Shown here: positions 37,422 through 49,064 of the stretch, one piece after another
Layout of the letters: the number at the start of each line of letters is the position of its first letter
Numbering within the stretch: the first letter of the stretch is position 1
From: Allodiplogaster sudhausi
Taxonomy: Eukaryota > Nematoda > Chromadorea > Rhabditida > Diplogasteridae
DNA length: 64,000 nucleotides
Reading direction: 5' to 3'
Assembly (NCBI GenBank): GCA_945643635.1
Contig: CALZFC010000111.1
Span: forward strand, 378,501-442,500
Program-made: the position numbers and the translations under genes
Notes under the pieces: generated by a model
Told to the model about the DNA's origin: nothing
The model's database searches: none
Seen by the model: the letters and a program-made list of their open reading frames with translations, nothing else

Positions 37422-38860
37422 GTGGCATTGAATTGGGAGGGGAGAAGTGGAGCAGGACAGTCCGTCCTCATGGTCTAGGACCTCTATGATGAGGACGAGT
37501 CGGGTGGTTTAAAAAAAACTAACTTTTCAGATTGAGCTACAAAACATCTTTCGCTTACCAGAGTGCCTTCCAAGGTTAATGAAATAGTGGCGTGCGAGGT
37601 GAAATAGTTGAGTGTAAAATACAAATTGTTGGCGTGTGACATATAAAATGTTAGTTGCCCAGTGAAAAAGTCCGTTGTTCTTTGACGTCATTTTATTTAG
37701 TCTTCATTCTTGCCGCGGCATTCCACGGGGAATTGGAGGGACCACTCAAGTGAGGCTCCAGGCGACGTTTCATAAACGTCGGCACTCACTGTAGCGGACA
37801 TCGGAAGGGAGGTGGTTTTGGGAATAAAACACAAATTAATTCTACCGTAATCAATGCAATCTTTAAGGGTTTTCCATTCGGGACTACTTTTTACATTACT
37901 CTGCGCCGATACTCAGTGGAGTTTTTAGTTTGAAAACCGCAATATTTTGGGACTTTCTGTTCGAGTGCTCAGAATATGACCTGACATTCCCATCTTGACC
38001 TCCCGAACTAGTGGGCGGTGAACATTTTTTGCGTCCCACGATTCAGTGCAAAGCGAGTGATCGAAAATGCATGGGCTGATTCCCCGTGTATTCGGAGCCG
38101 ATTAATTAGCACATCTGCTTATTGCTTTGCAGTTCTTGTTTTTCATCTTGCCGAGCGCTGACTGTTTCTTGAATTGGACACCATGATATTGGCGTGGCTA
38201 ATGTAACTCTGCCAGCTGAGAGCGGGGCATTCGTCTTGATAATATTAGCGCTATTCTAAATTGGCTACATAAAAAAAATCGATTTTGTTGTGTTTGAATG
38301 CGCTGATTCATTATGTCTTATGATAAGACTTATCTCACTGACGCCTGAGCGTTTTATCACTTGTGTAGGTTTAGGCTTGGTAATGAGGGAGGGAGAGAGC
38401 GAGAGAGAGATAGCAAAATGAAAGCAGTAAGAGATGCATGTCGAAATGAGAGCATCGCTGTTCGGCTCTGGAATTCTCTCGGTCATTGCGGGACACGTTG
38501 CCATAATCGCCCCAGCAACCCATTGCGCTGCATTCCTCTTCTCCAATTGATTTTTTTCGTCTTGCCTTTCTTTGTAATACACAAGAATGATATCTTATTT
38601 GTAGTTGAGATTGTTATTCGCTCGCATGGTGGGTTTGGGTTTTATCGATTGCTCGCTCTTAGCGGCACTGTCTATTTTCTGACGCGAATGTTCTAGATAT
38701 TTTTTCCTATGCAGAGTGCTATTCATAGTGGAAATCCATATCATATCACATAAATAAGCTTTGCTTTTTTTATTTGCCCAAATTTGCTTGATTTCGTAGG
38801 AGATGTTTCTTTGTTGTCGTTTCTTACAATCTCCTAATTTCTGTTATTTTCAGAAACATA
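36716..38860. other. Intergenic region upstream of Bax inhibitor-1
   Basis: AT-rich, with one CT tract (about 37360-37416). Otherwise I see no gene, RNA gene or repeat that I can support. Confidence 0.5.
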
Positions 38861-40529
38861 ATGACGACTCGATTCGCGAATACCCCAACAAAATTTCTCC
38901 ATAACTTTGAGCGGATCTTCTCCGCTCTCAATGACAAGCTGTGAGTTTTATTGTCATATGCCGGTTGAAGAATTATCTTTAATCGTGAGTATATTGGAAG
39001 GTGTTGTTGTCAGGGAGAAGCCGGTGCAGCAGCATCTCTTCGCCGTGTACGCAACACTGGCGGCCGGTCTAGGAGTCGCGGCCGTTGGGGGCGCCGTCCA
39101 TCTCTTCACCGACTTGCTCCGTGCTGGATTCCTCCTTTCGCTTGGTTCGGTTTCTTGTCGTTTTAGGGGTTGTGACAGACCAGCAAGAAATTTATTTTTT
39201 TTTTCTTTCGTCTATTTATTTATATGTAAAGGAACAATGTTGAGAAGATGTCGTGAGGTTCATGAGAAAGCTTGGCTGATTTGCAGTGTCGTTTGGCCTG
39301 ATGATGGCACTGATTGCGACTCCGGCCACTGTTGAGAACGGCAAACGTCGTCTTGCCTACTTCGTGGGCTTCTGCTTCACATCAGGTACAGTACTATTCA
39401 TCCAAAATGAGCAAAAGTTTGGAATTTTTTTAATTTTTCACGTCATTTCTTATTCTAGTCGTATATTTTTGTATTTATAAACCAATTCTATGGTTCTTGG
39501 GTTAGTTGTGATGAAATAAAGTTAATCTGAACAGATCATGTTCTGAAGCAACAAATCATTTTTTTTTTTTGGAACACTTACTGTAGATTGTAGCTATACA
39601 AAATATATGTCTGCTCTTAGTCGTTTGTTTAGCAGCGCTACAAATTAAATAAATTTTGTTTTCTTAAAAAAAAAAGGTGCCCATCTCTTCTGGGATTTCC
39701 ATTCGCCGGTTTTTGCAATATGAAAAGATTGTCCAGTTGTGACTGGAAGTGCTTGAGGAGTGTCGCTGGGCCCTCTTCTGGAGATGGTAATCGCCATCGA
39801 CCCCTCCATCGTCACGACTGCCCTCTTCTCCACTGTTATCGTCTTCGGCTGCTTCTCCATGGCTTCTCTCCACGCGCCTTCCACCAAGTTCCTCTATCTC
39901 GGCGGTATCTTATTTCATTTTATTCGTCATACTTTTTTTACCGAAGCTACATCGAGGAATAAATGAAATATGGCCTTTTGTTTAATATAAAGTAAATTTT
40001 TTACCTCGATAACTGCAGGATAAATGATTGCCATTAGGTTTTAGTTTATGGTTTATAATCACCTTGAAGTACAGTTCTGGATGATAAGCCTAATGGTAGG
40101 TTAAAAATAGTTGGATATGCTCCGTTTTACACAACATGTCGGGGATAAAATAGAATGATTTGACAGGATCCCTGGCATCAGCATCGATGTCCCTTCTTCT
40201 GTTCACGGTCTTCTTCCGCTGGTTGGTGCCGGTCTCCTTCATTCTCATCGCCAGTCTTGCCATCTCTTGTGGCTTCATCCTTTACGACACTCAACTCATT
40301 GTCGAGAAGGTTTCTTCCTACTTTTCACTTTTTGACGAAAAAGTTATTTGCTACGAACAAAACTGTTGTGTAGTAAATTGTAATAATAAATGTGCCGGTT
40401 AAGAACCGCCGTGGAGACGATGACTTTGTGTGGCACGCTGTGGAACTCTTCATCGACTTCGTCCAGGTCTTCCGCTCCCTTCTCATTCTTCTCTCCGAGA
40501 AACGCGACCGTCGCCGTCGTGATGACTAA
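38861..40529 (+). CDS. TMBIM6: Bax inhibitor-1 (TMBIM6), ER multi-pass membrane protein
   Basis: ER-resident Ca2+-leak/anti-apoptotic protein. ATG at 38861 gives MTTRFANTPTKFLHNFERIF, then PVQQHLFAVYATLAAGLGVA, matching human [20 protein letters not shown]. Membrane segments follow over exons at about 39015-39149, 39287-39388, 39757-39904, 40169-40309 and 40402-40529. Key blocks are GLMMALIATPATVENGKRRL, GPLLEMVIAIDPSIVTTALF (human [20 protein letters not shown]), SLLLFTVFFRW, ISCGFILYDTQLIVEK (human MCGFVLFDTQLIIEKA) and HAVELFIDFVQVFRSLLILL. The C-terminus EKRDRRRRDD-stop is charged, as in the family, where it senses pH. The length (about 240) is typical. A polyadenylation signal follows at 40834. 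Confidence 0.95.
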
Positions 40530-40590
40530 GCACTGCCTGGAACTCTTTCAGCCTTCACTCACCCTCTTCTCTCTCTCCCTCTCTTCTCCT

Positions 40591-40635
<45 letters not shown>

Positions 40636-40833
40636 TATCCCTCCCTCTCCCTCGCCCTCTGCCTTTTTGTTTCCCAGTTCTAATTCAGAGTCTCAACTCC
40701 TATTTTTCTGTGCTTACCCGCAGTTTCCGTAGTTCATGTTGTCTCATATTCCTCTTTGTAGTTATTCACAGTAAATAACCTCCATATGTATTTTTTTTCT
40801 CAAGCACATGTAAATATTTCTGTTTGGAGTTTA

Positions 40834-40839
40834 AATAAA
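40834..40839 (+). promoter_or_regulatory. Polyadenylation signal AATAAA of TMBIM6
   Basis: AATAAA about 300 bp after the TMBIM6 stop, in AT-rich DNA. This implies a 3' UTR containing a CT microsatellite (about 40597-40632). Confidence 0.6.
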
Positions 40840-41175
40840 GTATGTGCCGTTATTTTGTATGGGTGAAACTGCCGTGGTTTTTTTATTGGAAGATGAGAGA
40901 ACAGAACAGGGATGAGAGAGAGGATGAGATGATGAGTAGTGTGAGACGGCTGGGGTTTAGCAGACTCACTGCCTCCGGCTTAATGAAGCGCCTATCCCGG
41001 GATGCTTTCTCTTACGATGTCTCGAAGTTAAAGGCCAGATTCCCCTCTTTTATACATCTCTCTCTCCTTTCCTATCTTTTTTCTCTCTCTAGCTCTGCCC
41101 CTGCTGTCTCCCTCTCTTCCTCTATCTCCCCTTCCCTCCCTCATTTCTCTCTTTCTCCTGGTCTCTGCCTCCCTT

Positions 41176-41231
<56 letters not shown>

Positions 41232-41648
41232 TGCCCCTGCGCAGTTGTAGAGAGAGAGAGAGAGAGAGAAATCTCCCTATCTCCTCTGCTCTATATCCTC
41301 TGAGCCTGGGATCAGCCATCTCGACTGGCTGTGGAAAACAGGCTGACTGCGTGGTGGCAGTGCATCTCATAGATTGCTTCGGTACTCCTCCACTCATCCT
41401 CTCAGAGATGCCCAGCTACTGTAGCGGAGAAGCTTCCGTGATATGCTCCTTTTGTTGAATTTCCACATCTCATGTTCCAATTGCCTAAGCCGACTTATTA
41501 CTCAGACTTAAACTGAGAAAGATCATTGCTTCGAAGTCATCCTTGCATTCGAAAACATCTTATAACAGCAGAATTCTAAAAGTTCTTTTTTTTTACCCCA
41601 GAACGTCATAAACATCACTACCTTAAATTTTTCTCATATCTACTCTTT

Positions 41649-41701
<53 letters not shown>

Positions 41702-42147
41702 GCTTACTCTTCATATTCCATTGCCTTTTTGCATATTTCCTGTTATTTCTTTCTCGTTAACACTTCAAGTTCCATGGCAACGGCCGAAAGGGTGCCATCC
41801 TCAGAGAAGCTATCGCTGTCATCCCCCATCTATCTTTACATCTCTCCGACTCTCTTTCCTCTCCACATCCTTCGTTCTACCACCCTCGCGCGTTCCCTTA
41901 CTTTCGCGTTTTCTTTTTTTTTTAAACATAATTTTATGTCCGGAAATATCCCCCCCCCCGTTTGCCCCATTTTCAATTAGAAAATCTTGTTCGATCTATA
42001 TTATAAGAATAATCACCATGAAAATATAACCATTCTTCATTTTAGGTATTAACCTAGCTCCGAGACACTTAGCAGCTGTAGGAGAAGAGGAGCGGTTGAG
42101 TGAAAGAAAGGCAGAAAGAGGGAGAGGGAGAAAGAGAGAAAGAAGAG
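40840..42147. other. Intergenic region with CT tracts
   Basis: It contains CT microsatellites at about 41174-41227 and 41655-41699, and a short GA tract at 41250-41270 inverted relative to the first, so 41174-41270 could fold. No gene seen. Confidence 0.55.
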
Positions 42148-42905
42148 ATGCCAGGACCAATCGAGCTCACCGAAGAACGCGTTGAGGTCTTTCTCAAGTC
42201 ACATCCAAGGTTCCTGGAATCATTCGTCACGGGACCGGCAGTCTCAAAAGAGGTTACGCATTAATATTTGCTTCAATGCTTCAAAGACGCACGTGAATGT
42301 AAAAGACCTAGAATGAAAATAATGGGCACAATACATATGACTATTGTAGTAGTAATGATGCATGCGCTCTGAGAGCAGAATGGTGAAGAAGGAATGTGTT
42401 GGAGGTGTTCGAGCACTGGACAACGAAGAGGAATGCGCGTCAGCGGAGATCCTCTTCGAAGCCTCTGAACCCCAACCAGACGTGGACGGTTCTCCTATCA
42501 AATAATTTCCATTTTTTTTGTCCTGTCATCCTCAATATTATTGCCTAAATTACTTTCAAATTTTCGATTTAAAATTAACTCTCCATGAAACGTTTCATAA
42601 TTCATTTGTTATAGAAATCGGATTTGGGCTCTCGCCGGCGGCTGATTAATGATCAAGGAGATCAACTTGTCAGCATTATTTTTTTTTACTTTCGTTGAAC
42701 ACTTCATTTGAATTTGCATAAAGAAAAAAATATTCATAAAATTTGTGATCTTCCGAAAAGGCTAAGTAAATATTTGTAATAATTTTCGAGCGCGAAACAT
42801 TTTACGAATATGACCTATTATTTTTTCACGAATACTTTTTCTGTGGGTGTTATTTCTGTACTGTAACGGGGAAAGACAAAAGCCAGCTGAATCGTGATAA
42901 TTGTA

Positions 42906-42948
<43 letters not shown>

Positions 42949-43488
42949 TCCCTCTGCCCAGGTGCGAATGGTATTTGAAGTGGGCAGCTGCATGGGCCAG
43001 ATCATGCAGACTGATCTCTACGACGTCATCATTGAGAATGAAGAGGGTCCTTTCCTGATCTACCGGGCAGCCGATTCCCAGCTCAAGCTCAAGAAGGTCA
43101 GTGCAGCTCTCATTTACTCATCTCCCTTTTTCTCGCTCTGAATAATTCACTTAGATTACAATGATCATTTCAGCTGAAGAGATCGCGGCGACAGCCAAAT
43201 TTTGTGCAGAAACTGGTCGACTGCGCAGGCAACACTCTCGGCAAGTTCAATCTGGTGGAAAGAACGTTATACTATATACATATGTACATACGATTGGAAT
43301 ATTATGCCGAGGGATGAATGAATTTCATTCGGTAGGGAAACTTATTCACTGCTGAATAATTAAAGAAAATAATTCATTTAAGGCGAAGTCGATTTCCACT
43401 GTTCGGTATCAGAGAGAGAACGACAAATGCTGAACATTGTCTCGACTTGGGCTGCTTCTGCTGTGCACTTTGCACAGGTGCGCGTTTC

Positions 43489-43531
<43 letters not shown>

Positions 43532-44635
43532 CTCTCTCCTCTCTCTCTCTCTCTTTTAACATCTCTTTAATTTCTCCTTTTCTTTTCCTCTATGTCATCT
43601 ACTAACTTTTCCTTACGTTGATTCTGAATGGATAATTTTAGTCAAAATGATTTAATATTAGTTGGAACCTCTCAAATTCTGTTCTGGCCTTCTAACTGTA
43701 TTGTGTGGATGTGGTTGATTGCGTGTACGTGAATAGAAGTGTAGCTTGCTGGACCGGCCCTCCTCTCTCTCCTTTCCTCGCTTTCGACTTCCTCCAATCA
43801 GCTCCCTCACCACTTCTCCTTCTCTTCCCGCACTGACGATCGAGTCCGACTTCGCACCGCATCTCTCTACTGTTCGTATTTCTCGCTCTATTCTCATTTT
43901 CTCTACATCTCTCTCTCTCTCTCCATTTCTTCTCAACTTCATCTTCTTCTTCCCACTCCCTCTCGCTCTCATTTCATTCTTTCTTTCTATTTAATTCCTC
44001 TACTAATTTCTCTGTTACTCACTTCCTACGTTATTGCATCTTTCCTTCTAAAATTGTACGTGTGTACTTATGTACGATACATACATAGGTATCTACTTAC
44101 ACCTGTTCATATTATCGTTAAAAATTAAATGTGGCGTTATGCATGCGAAAATAACATTCAGCTGACTCTTATACGATCTGTGGCATTTAAAATGAGTGAA
44201 ATTTTGAATGAGATCCTCGTCTTTAGCTGTCATCTCAACTAGAAGTGAAGGGAGAAGAGAGTGAACTCTACGTTCGGCAACGCAAGCTCAACATCTTCTT
44301 GCTGGATGTCGCCAAGTACGACTCACACTGCCTCTCTCTTTTCTTTTCCTTTCTTCCTACCTACCTCTTATATCTTGCCATATATATTTTGTGGAGTGAA
44401 TGTTATTCAGATCAATTTTCCACGACATCGTCAGCATGGATACCGTCATTCTCAAAGTCATGGTGAGGTGGCAGAGTAAACACATTTTTGAGCTTAGGCA
44501 GTTTCGTGATTACAAATGTGTGTGCGGTTTCAGGGAAAGGATAAAGGCGGCAATGAGGGAGGGATAGATGAGAATGAAGGGATTAGAAGGTGGAGATGGA
44601 ATATGACATGGAGAAATAGTGAACGAGAGAGAGAA

Positions 44636-44669
<34 letters not shown>

Positions 44670-45453
44670 AAACATATAGGGCCAGTTTATGGCTGATATT
44701 TGGCCTTATTGGGGATGTGAGCGAACATTCGGCTGCGAGACGATATTCCATGCATGCCATTAGCTGATTCGATCAGCGACTTATTCCGGAAGGAAACATT
44801 TGACGCAAACTGAAAAAAGAGAGCAGAGAAGTAAAGCAACGGGAAATACGAGAAGAAGAACGAATGAGAGAGAATGAAAAGGGAGAGAGACAGCAAGACA
44901 GAGAGCGTATAAGAGAGAAGGAAATAGAAACAAAGACAGAATCAAAGTTTACAGTTCATACACTCTTGCAGTCCGCGTTATAAATAGTATCTTCTCATTA
45001 CCCTCAAATAGCAATCCTCTTTCCAGAACTTTGCTCAAAAGCTTGTGTCAGCCGACCGCGCTTCACTCTTTCTGGTCGATTCAAAGAAGAATGAGTTGTA
45101 CGCAAGGATATTCGACGTAGGAACCGGAGAAGACGAACAAGCGAAGATGAATGGAGCCAAGGAGATACGGTAGGGGGAGAGAGGGAAGATTAGCAGGAGG
45201 GCGGAGAGGGAAGAGTGGCCGAGGGAGATACGGTAGGGAGAGAGGGTGAAGAATGGAAGAAGGGTGGTCCTTTGCAGCTTTCCGATGAGCCGTGGAATAG
45301 CTGGCTACGTCGCTTCCACTGGCCAGGGACTCAACATTGAGAATGCCTACGATGACGAGAGATTCAATGCTGATGTCGACTCCAAGACGGGCTACCAGAC
45401 CAAGAGCATTCTCTGCATGCCTATTCTCATCAGAAACACGTCAGGGGAACGAG

Positions 45454-45504
<51 letters not shown>

Positions 45505-45765
45505 CAAGAGAAAAAAAAGAGAGAAAAGTCTAACTGTAACGTTCAGAAGAGACGGCAGCGTCGTATTCATTGAAATTCATGTTTCAGAGTGATTGGAGTA
45601 GTTCAAATGGTGAACAAACAATCGGGATCCTTCTCGAAGGCAGACGAGGATGCCTTTGAAGTCTTCGCTGTCTACTGCGGACTCGCCCTCCACCACGCCA
45701 AGCTGTACGACAAGATTCGTCGATCCGAACAGGCACATTTCATCTTTCTACTTCTCTCCGATTCT

Positions 45766-45807
<42 letters not shown>

Positions 45808-46308
45808 ATTCTCCTCTGTCTCTCTCACTCCTTCCTTCTCCCTTTCAGAAGTACCGCGTCTCTCTGGAAGTGCTTGCCTACCACAGCGTGTGCAGTCGTG
45901 ATGAAGTGGCCAAGCTGAGGAAGCTCGAGCTCACAAATCGCGTCCCAGAACTCGAAACGTGCGTTGTCGCCCCCCCCCCCCCCCTAAAATTCACCGTCCG
46001 CTATCCCTGATTCTCAGCTTCGACTTCAACGGCATGCGGCTCTCCGAACTAGAGAAGCCACTCTACGCGGTCTACATGTTCCGAAAGCTCTTCCATCAAC
46101 ATTTGTAAGTTCGCCTCTCTTCTTTCGGTCTCGCAGTGAGTTCTGGCATACTGTAGCCGATACGACACGGACGACTTGACTCGCTTTGTGCTGACTGTTC
46201 GAAAGAACTACCGAAGGGTGGCATATCACAACTGGGCTCACGGATGGTCCGTAGCACATGCTATGTTTGTACTCCTCGCCAACACGAACATCTTCCGGCC
46301 ACATGAGG

Positions 46309-46347
<39 letters not shown>

Positions 46348-47909
46348 GAGGAGATAGAGAAGGACAGAAAACGAGGGAGAGAATGTAGAGATATGGAAAA
46401 GAGAGAAAGAGTTAGACATACAGAGAGAGCGAAAACGTAACACAGAGAGAGAGTGAGTGAGAGAGAGAGAGAGAGAGAGATAAAGATGAGATTCTTGAAT
46501 GAGAAGGAGGGGTTGAGGCTCTGGCCCTCTACGTAGCGTGTCTGTGCCACGACTTGGACCACCGCGGCAAGAACAACGCGTACATGAAGACAATGAGCAC
46601 ACCCCTGGCAGCCATCTACTCCACTTCTGTCATGGAACACCACCACTTCAATCAGACAGTCACCATTCTGCAGCAGGCAAGGAGTGAGAGAAAGAGAGTG
46701 AGAGAGAGAGAGAAAGAGAGAGAGAGAGTGAGAGAGAGAGTGAGAGAGAGAGAAAGAGAGAGCGAGAGTTCTGTATAGGATGGCCACAACATCCTGAAGT
46801 CAATGTCGTCGGAGGAGTACAAGGATGCGCTCTCTCTCATCAAGCACTGCATTCTGGCAACGGATCTCGCCCTCTTCTTCCCCAATCGCGCCAGACTTGC
46901 CTCGCTCATTGAAGGAGGCAGCTTCACCATCAACCAGGATGACAATAGGTTTCTCTCTCTCTCCATGCCTCCTTCTCTCTCCCACTCTTCCACCCTCTCT
47001 CACACACCCTCTTCCAAGTCTCTCTTTCTCTTTCTGCCACCTCTCTCTCCTCACAATCTTCTTCCATTGGCAGAAAGCTCGTACAAGCTCTTCTGATGAC
47101 TGGGTGCGACTTGATTGCCTCTGCAAAGCCCTGGCAAGTCCAGACCGAGACTGTCAAGGTGATCTTCGAGGAGTTCTACGAACAGGTTGGGTATCTCTCT
47201 TTCTCTATCTCTTTCTTCCTCTTCTATCTCCATGTGTTTCTGTAACTATCACTCTCTGGCCCTCCACTCTCTCTTTTTAACTGCCTTTCTCTCTCTCTCG
47301 CGCGCTCTCTCTCTCTCTCTCTCCTTCAGGGTGATGCAGAGCGCAACAACGGTCGAGATCCGATTCCGATGATGGACCGGACAAAGGCTCATGAGCTGCC
47401 TCAAATGCAGGTGAGGAAGTGAGGGTCGGCCATTGCCAATCGCAATAAATACATGCATGTCATCTATACAATCACATTATTCACCGCATGCTTTTATGGC
47501 AGAGGACGAAGGTACAGTGGTTTTATATGCCTGCCATTTCAGGTGGGCTTCATGCGTGGAATCTGCTTGCCTTGCTATGACGTCATCTCCAAGATAATCC
47601 CTGAGGCTAAGGGACTCAAGGAGAGATGCGAGTCAGTCTCCCATCACATTCCGCTCACATTTGCCTCCGCCTTCAATCTGGAATGTTCACTTTATGTGAC
47701 ATTCTCGGATTCAGGCAAAGGGAACAAATGTTTGTACGTGAAATACATAAAAGTAACTTTAATTTAGATATAATGCTGTAAAGTGGGAGGAGCTGGCAGA
47801 CGAGCAGAAAGAGAAGCAGGCAATGAGAGAGAGCGCAGAGAAGGCAGAGAAGGTCGAGACGAATGGAACAAACGGCCAAGTCAATGGAGAAACGAAAGCG
47901 GAGGCTTAG
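42148..47909 (+). CDS. GAF-domain cyclic-nucleotide phosphodiesterase (PDE5/6/11-like)
   Basis: Hydrolyses cGMP and/or cAMP. ATG at 42148 gives [20 protein letters not shown], a PDE5/6/11-type N-terminus. GAF-A spans about 42960-43480 ([20 protein letters not shown] to [20 protein letters not shown]). The inter-GAF helix [14 protein letters not shown] and [14 protein letters not shown] lie at 44270-44460. GAF-B follows: [20 protein letters not shown], then [44 protein letters not shown] (regulatory N-K/E---DE signature region), and [20 protein letters not shown]. The catalytic domain (about 45850-47640) has [23 protein letters not shown] (metal-binding HDLDHRG), IMEHHHF-type [20 protein letters not shown] and the invariant purine-binding Gln in LPQMQVGFMRG. 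The tail is acidic, ending [12 protein letters not shown] at 47909; no CaaX box. Two introns use GC donors. PDE5, 6 or 11 is not separable by eye. Confidence 0.93.
42911..42949. repeat. (CT)n tract before a PDE exon
   Basis: CT dinucleotides immediately upstream of acceptor CTGCCCAG at 42961. One of many acceptor-proximal CT tracts. Confidence 0.93.
43493..43556. repeat. (CT)n microsatellite in PDE intron
   Basis: CT run with two CCTC interruptions, shortly after the exon ending FAQ at about 43480. Confidence 0.93.
44284..44448 (+). repeat. PDE segment that is duplicated downstream (source copy)
   Basis: This 165-bp stretch spans part of the exon coding [11 protein letters not shown], the short intron and part of the exon coding [10 protein letters not shown] nearly identical copy lies at 48462-48626. 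Confidence 0.95.
45970..45984. repeat. Poly-C run, about 15 nt
   Basis: Fifteen consecutive C just after a PDE splice donor (GTGCGTTGTCG, about 45959). It is the only long homopolymer of G or C in the window. Confidence 0.9.
46312..46482. repeat. GA-rich PDE intron
   Basis: (GA)n at 46312-46343 and again at 46443-46482, so almost the entire intron between the exons coding NIFRPHE and [17 protein letters not shown] is purine. Confidence 0.93.
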
Positions 47910-48713
47910 CATTTAATATGCGAGCGAGCATTTATATTCACGATCACTGGTTTTTTGAGAAGGAATAATGTAAACCTAATCTAATACTCTATAGTTTAGT
48001 TGTGACGAAGAGTAGCCATTATCTTTATCCTGGTGAAGGATATTTTGTAGCCGTTGAACTTCCAACTAACATCGTTTGTGGATGTCAAGACAACCTTTCC
48101 GCAATTCTTCGATGACGAAGTGCGGTGATTTATTAGTATTTGCATGCATAATGCCTCTGATTAGGTGAGCTGGGATTTGAAACTACTCCTATTATATCCG
48201 TTCCTCATTTTCGCAATCTCAAAATGTTGTCCTGAACGACATTCTCAGCTAGAAGATTAGTAATCGATGCTGGTAGATGGCGCCCTTTGTTCATCCAGTC
48301 TATCAAGCTTATTTTATCAATAAATGCGACTACAGACAGTTCAAGAAACAAAATGAAATTTTCACTAGAACAAGAATCTCCTTACAATGACAAAATGGAG
48401 AAGAGCTTCTCTTCTGATGATATTGACCGGAACTGATGGACCTTTCTCCGAGCAAGGCCAGAAGCTCAACATCTTCTTGCTGGATGTCGCCAAGTACGAC
48501 TCACACTGCCTCTCTCTTTTCTTTTCCTTTCTTCCTACCTACCTCTTATATCTTACCATATATATTTTGTGGAGTGAATGTTATTCAGGTCAATTTTCCA
48601 CGACATCGTCAGCATGGATACCGTCACTCTATCAGTTCGCGAGTCTGGGATATCAAGCGAACGAGTAACTCCGAGAGTAATTGGGGGATTGAGTCTGCTG
48701 CAAGAGCGAGAGC

Positions 48714-48765
<52 letters not shown>

Positions 48766-49064
48766 GAAAGCGACGTAGCGATGAAAATCAGAGAGAAAAC
48801 GGCACCATCTGAGAACGAAAAAGTAATGCTCTCCTGTTGGTGTCATGAGCGTGGAGTTTGAATGCGTGTTGATAGCCACCATATTAGGATTTTATTGATG
48901 GCATTTTTTTTATACAGATATTGTCTACGAGAAATTGCATGGAACAGCCCCGTCTACAGTAACTCCTGAAGGGAACCCGTAATTACTCTCGATATGTGTT
49001 TACCAATATGAGTTCAGAATATTGCAATTATACAAATAAGCATGAAAAGAATGGTATGCTGCTC
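47910..49064. other. Intergenic region between PDE and MUS81 (convergent)
   Basis: Contains both 3' ends, the duplicated PDE segment (48462-48626) and a (GA)n tract (about 48716-48764). No other gene seen. Confidence 0.6.
48462..48626 (+). pseudogene. Duplicated internal PDE fragment (exon part-intron-exon part)
   Basis: Copy of 44284-44448 with only two mismatches seen (GCCATATA/ACCATATA and CAGATCAA/CAGGTCAA), carrying the intron along, so it arose by DNA duplication and not from mRNA. It lies 550 bp past the PDE stop, same orientation. Flanks are unrelated to the source. It encodes only about 30 codons and has no catalytic part. Confidence 0.92.

Noticed and set aside
37466..37510. GATGAGGACGAGTC stretch resembling a hammerhead ribozyme core
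   Set aside because: The required CUGANGA and GAAA elements with flanking stems are not present on either strand.
46026..46787. 253-codon minus-strand frame
   Set aside because: Antisense of PDE catalytic exons and GA tracts.
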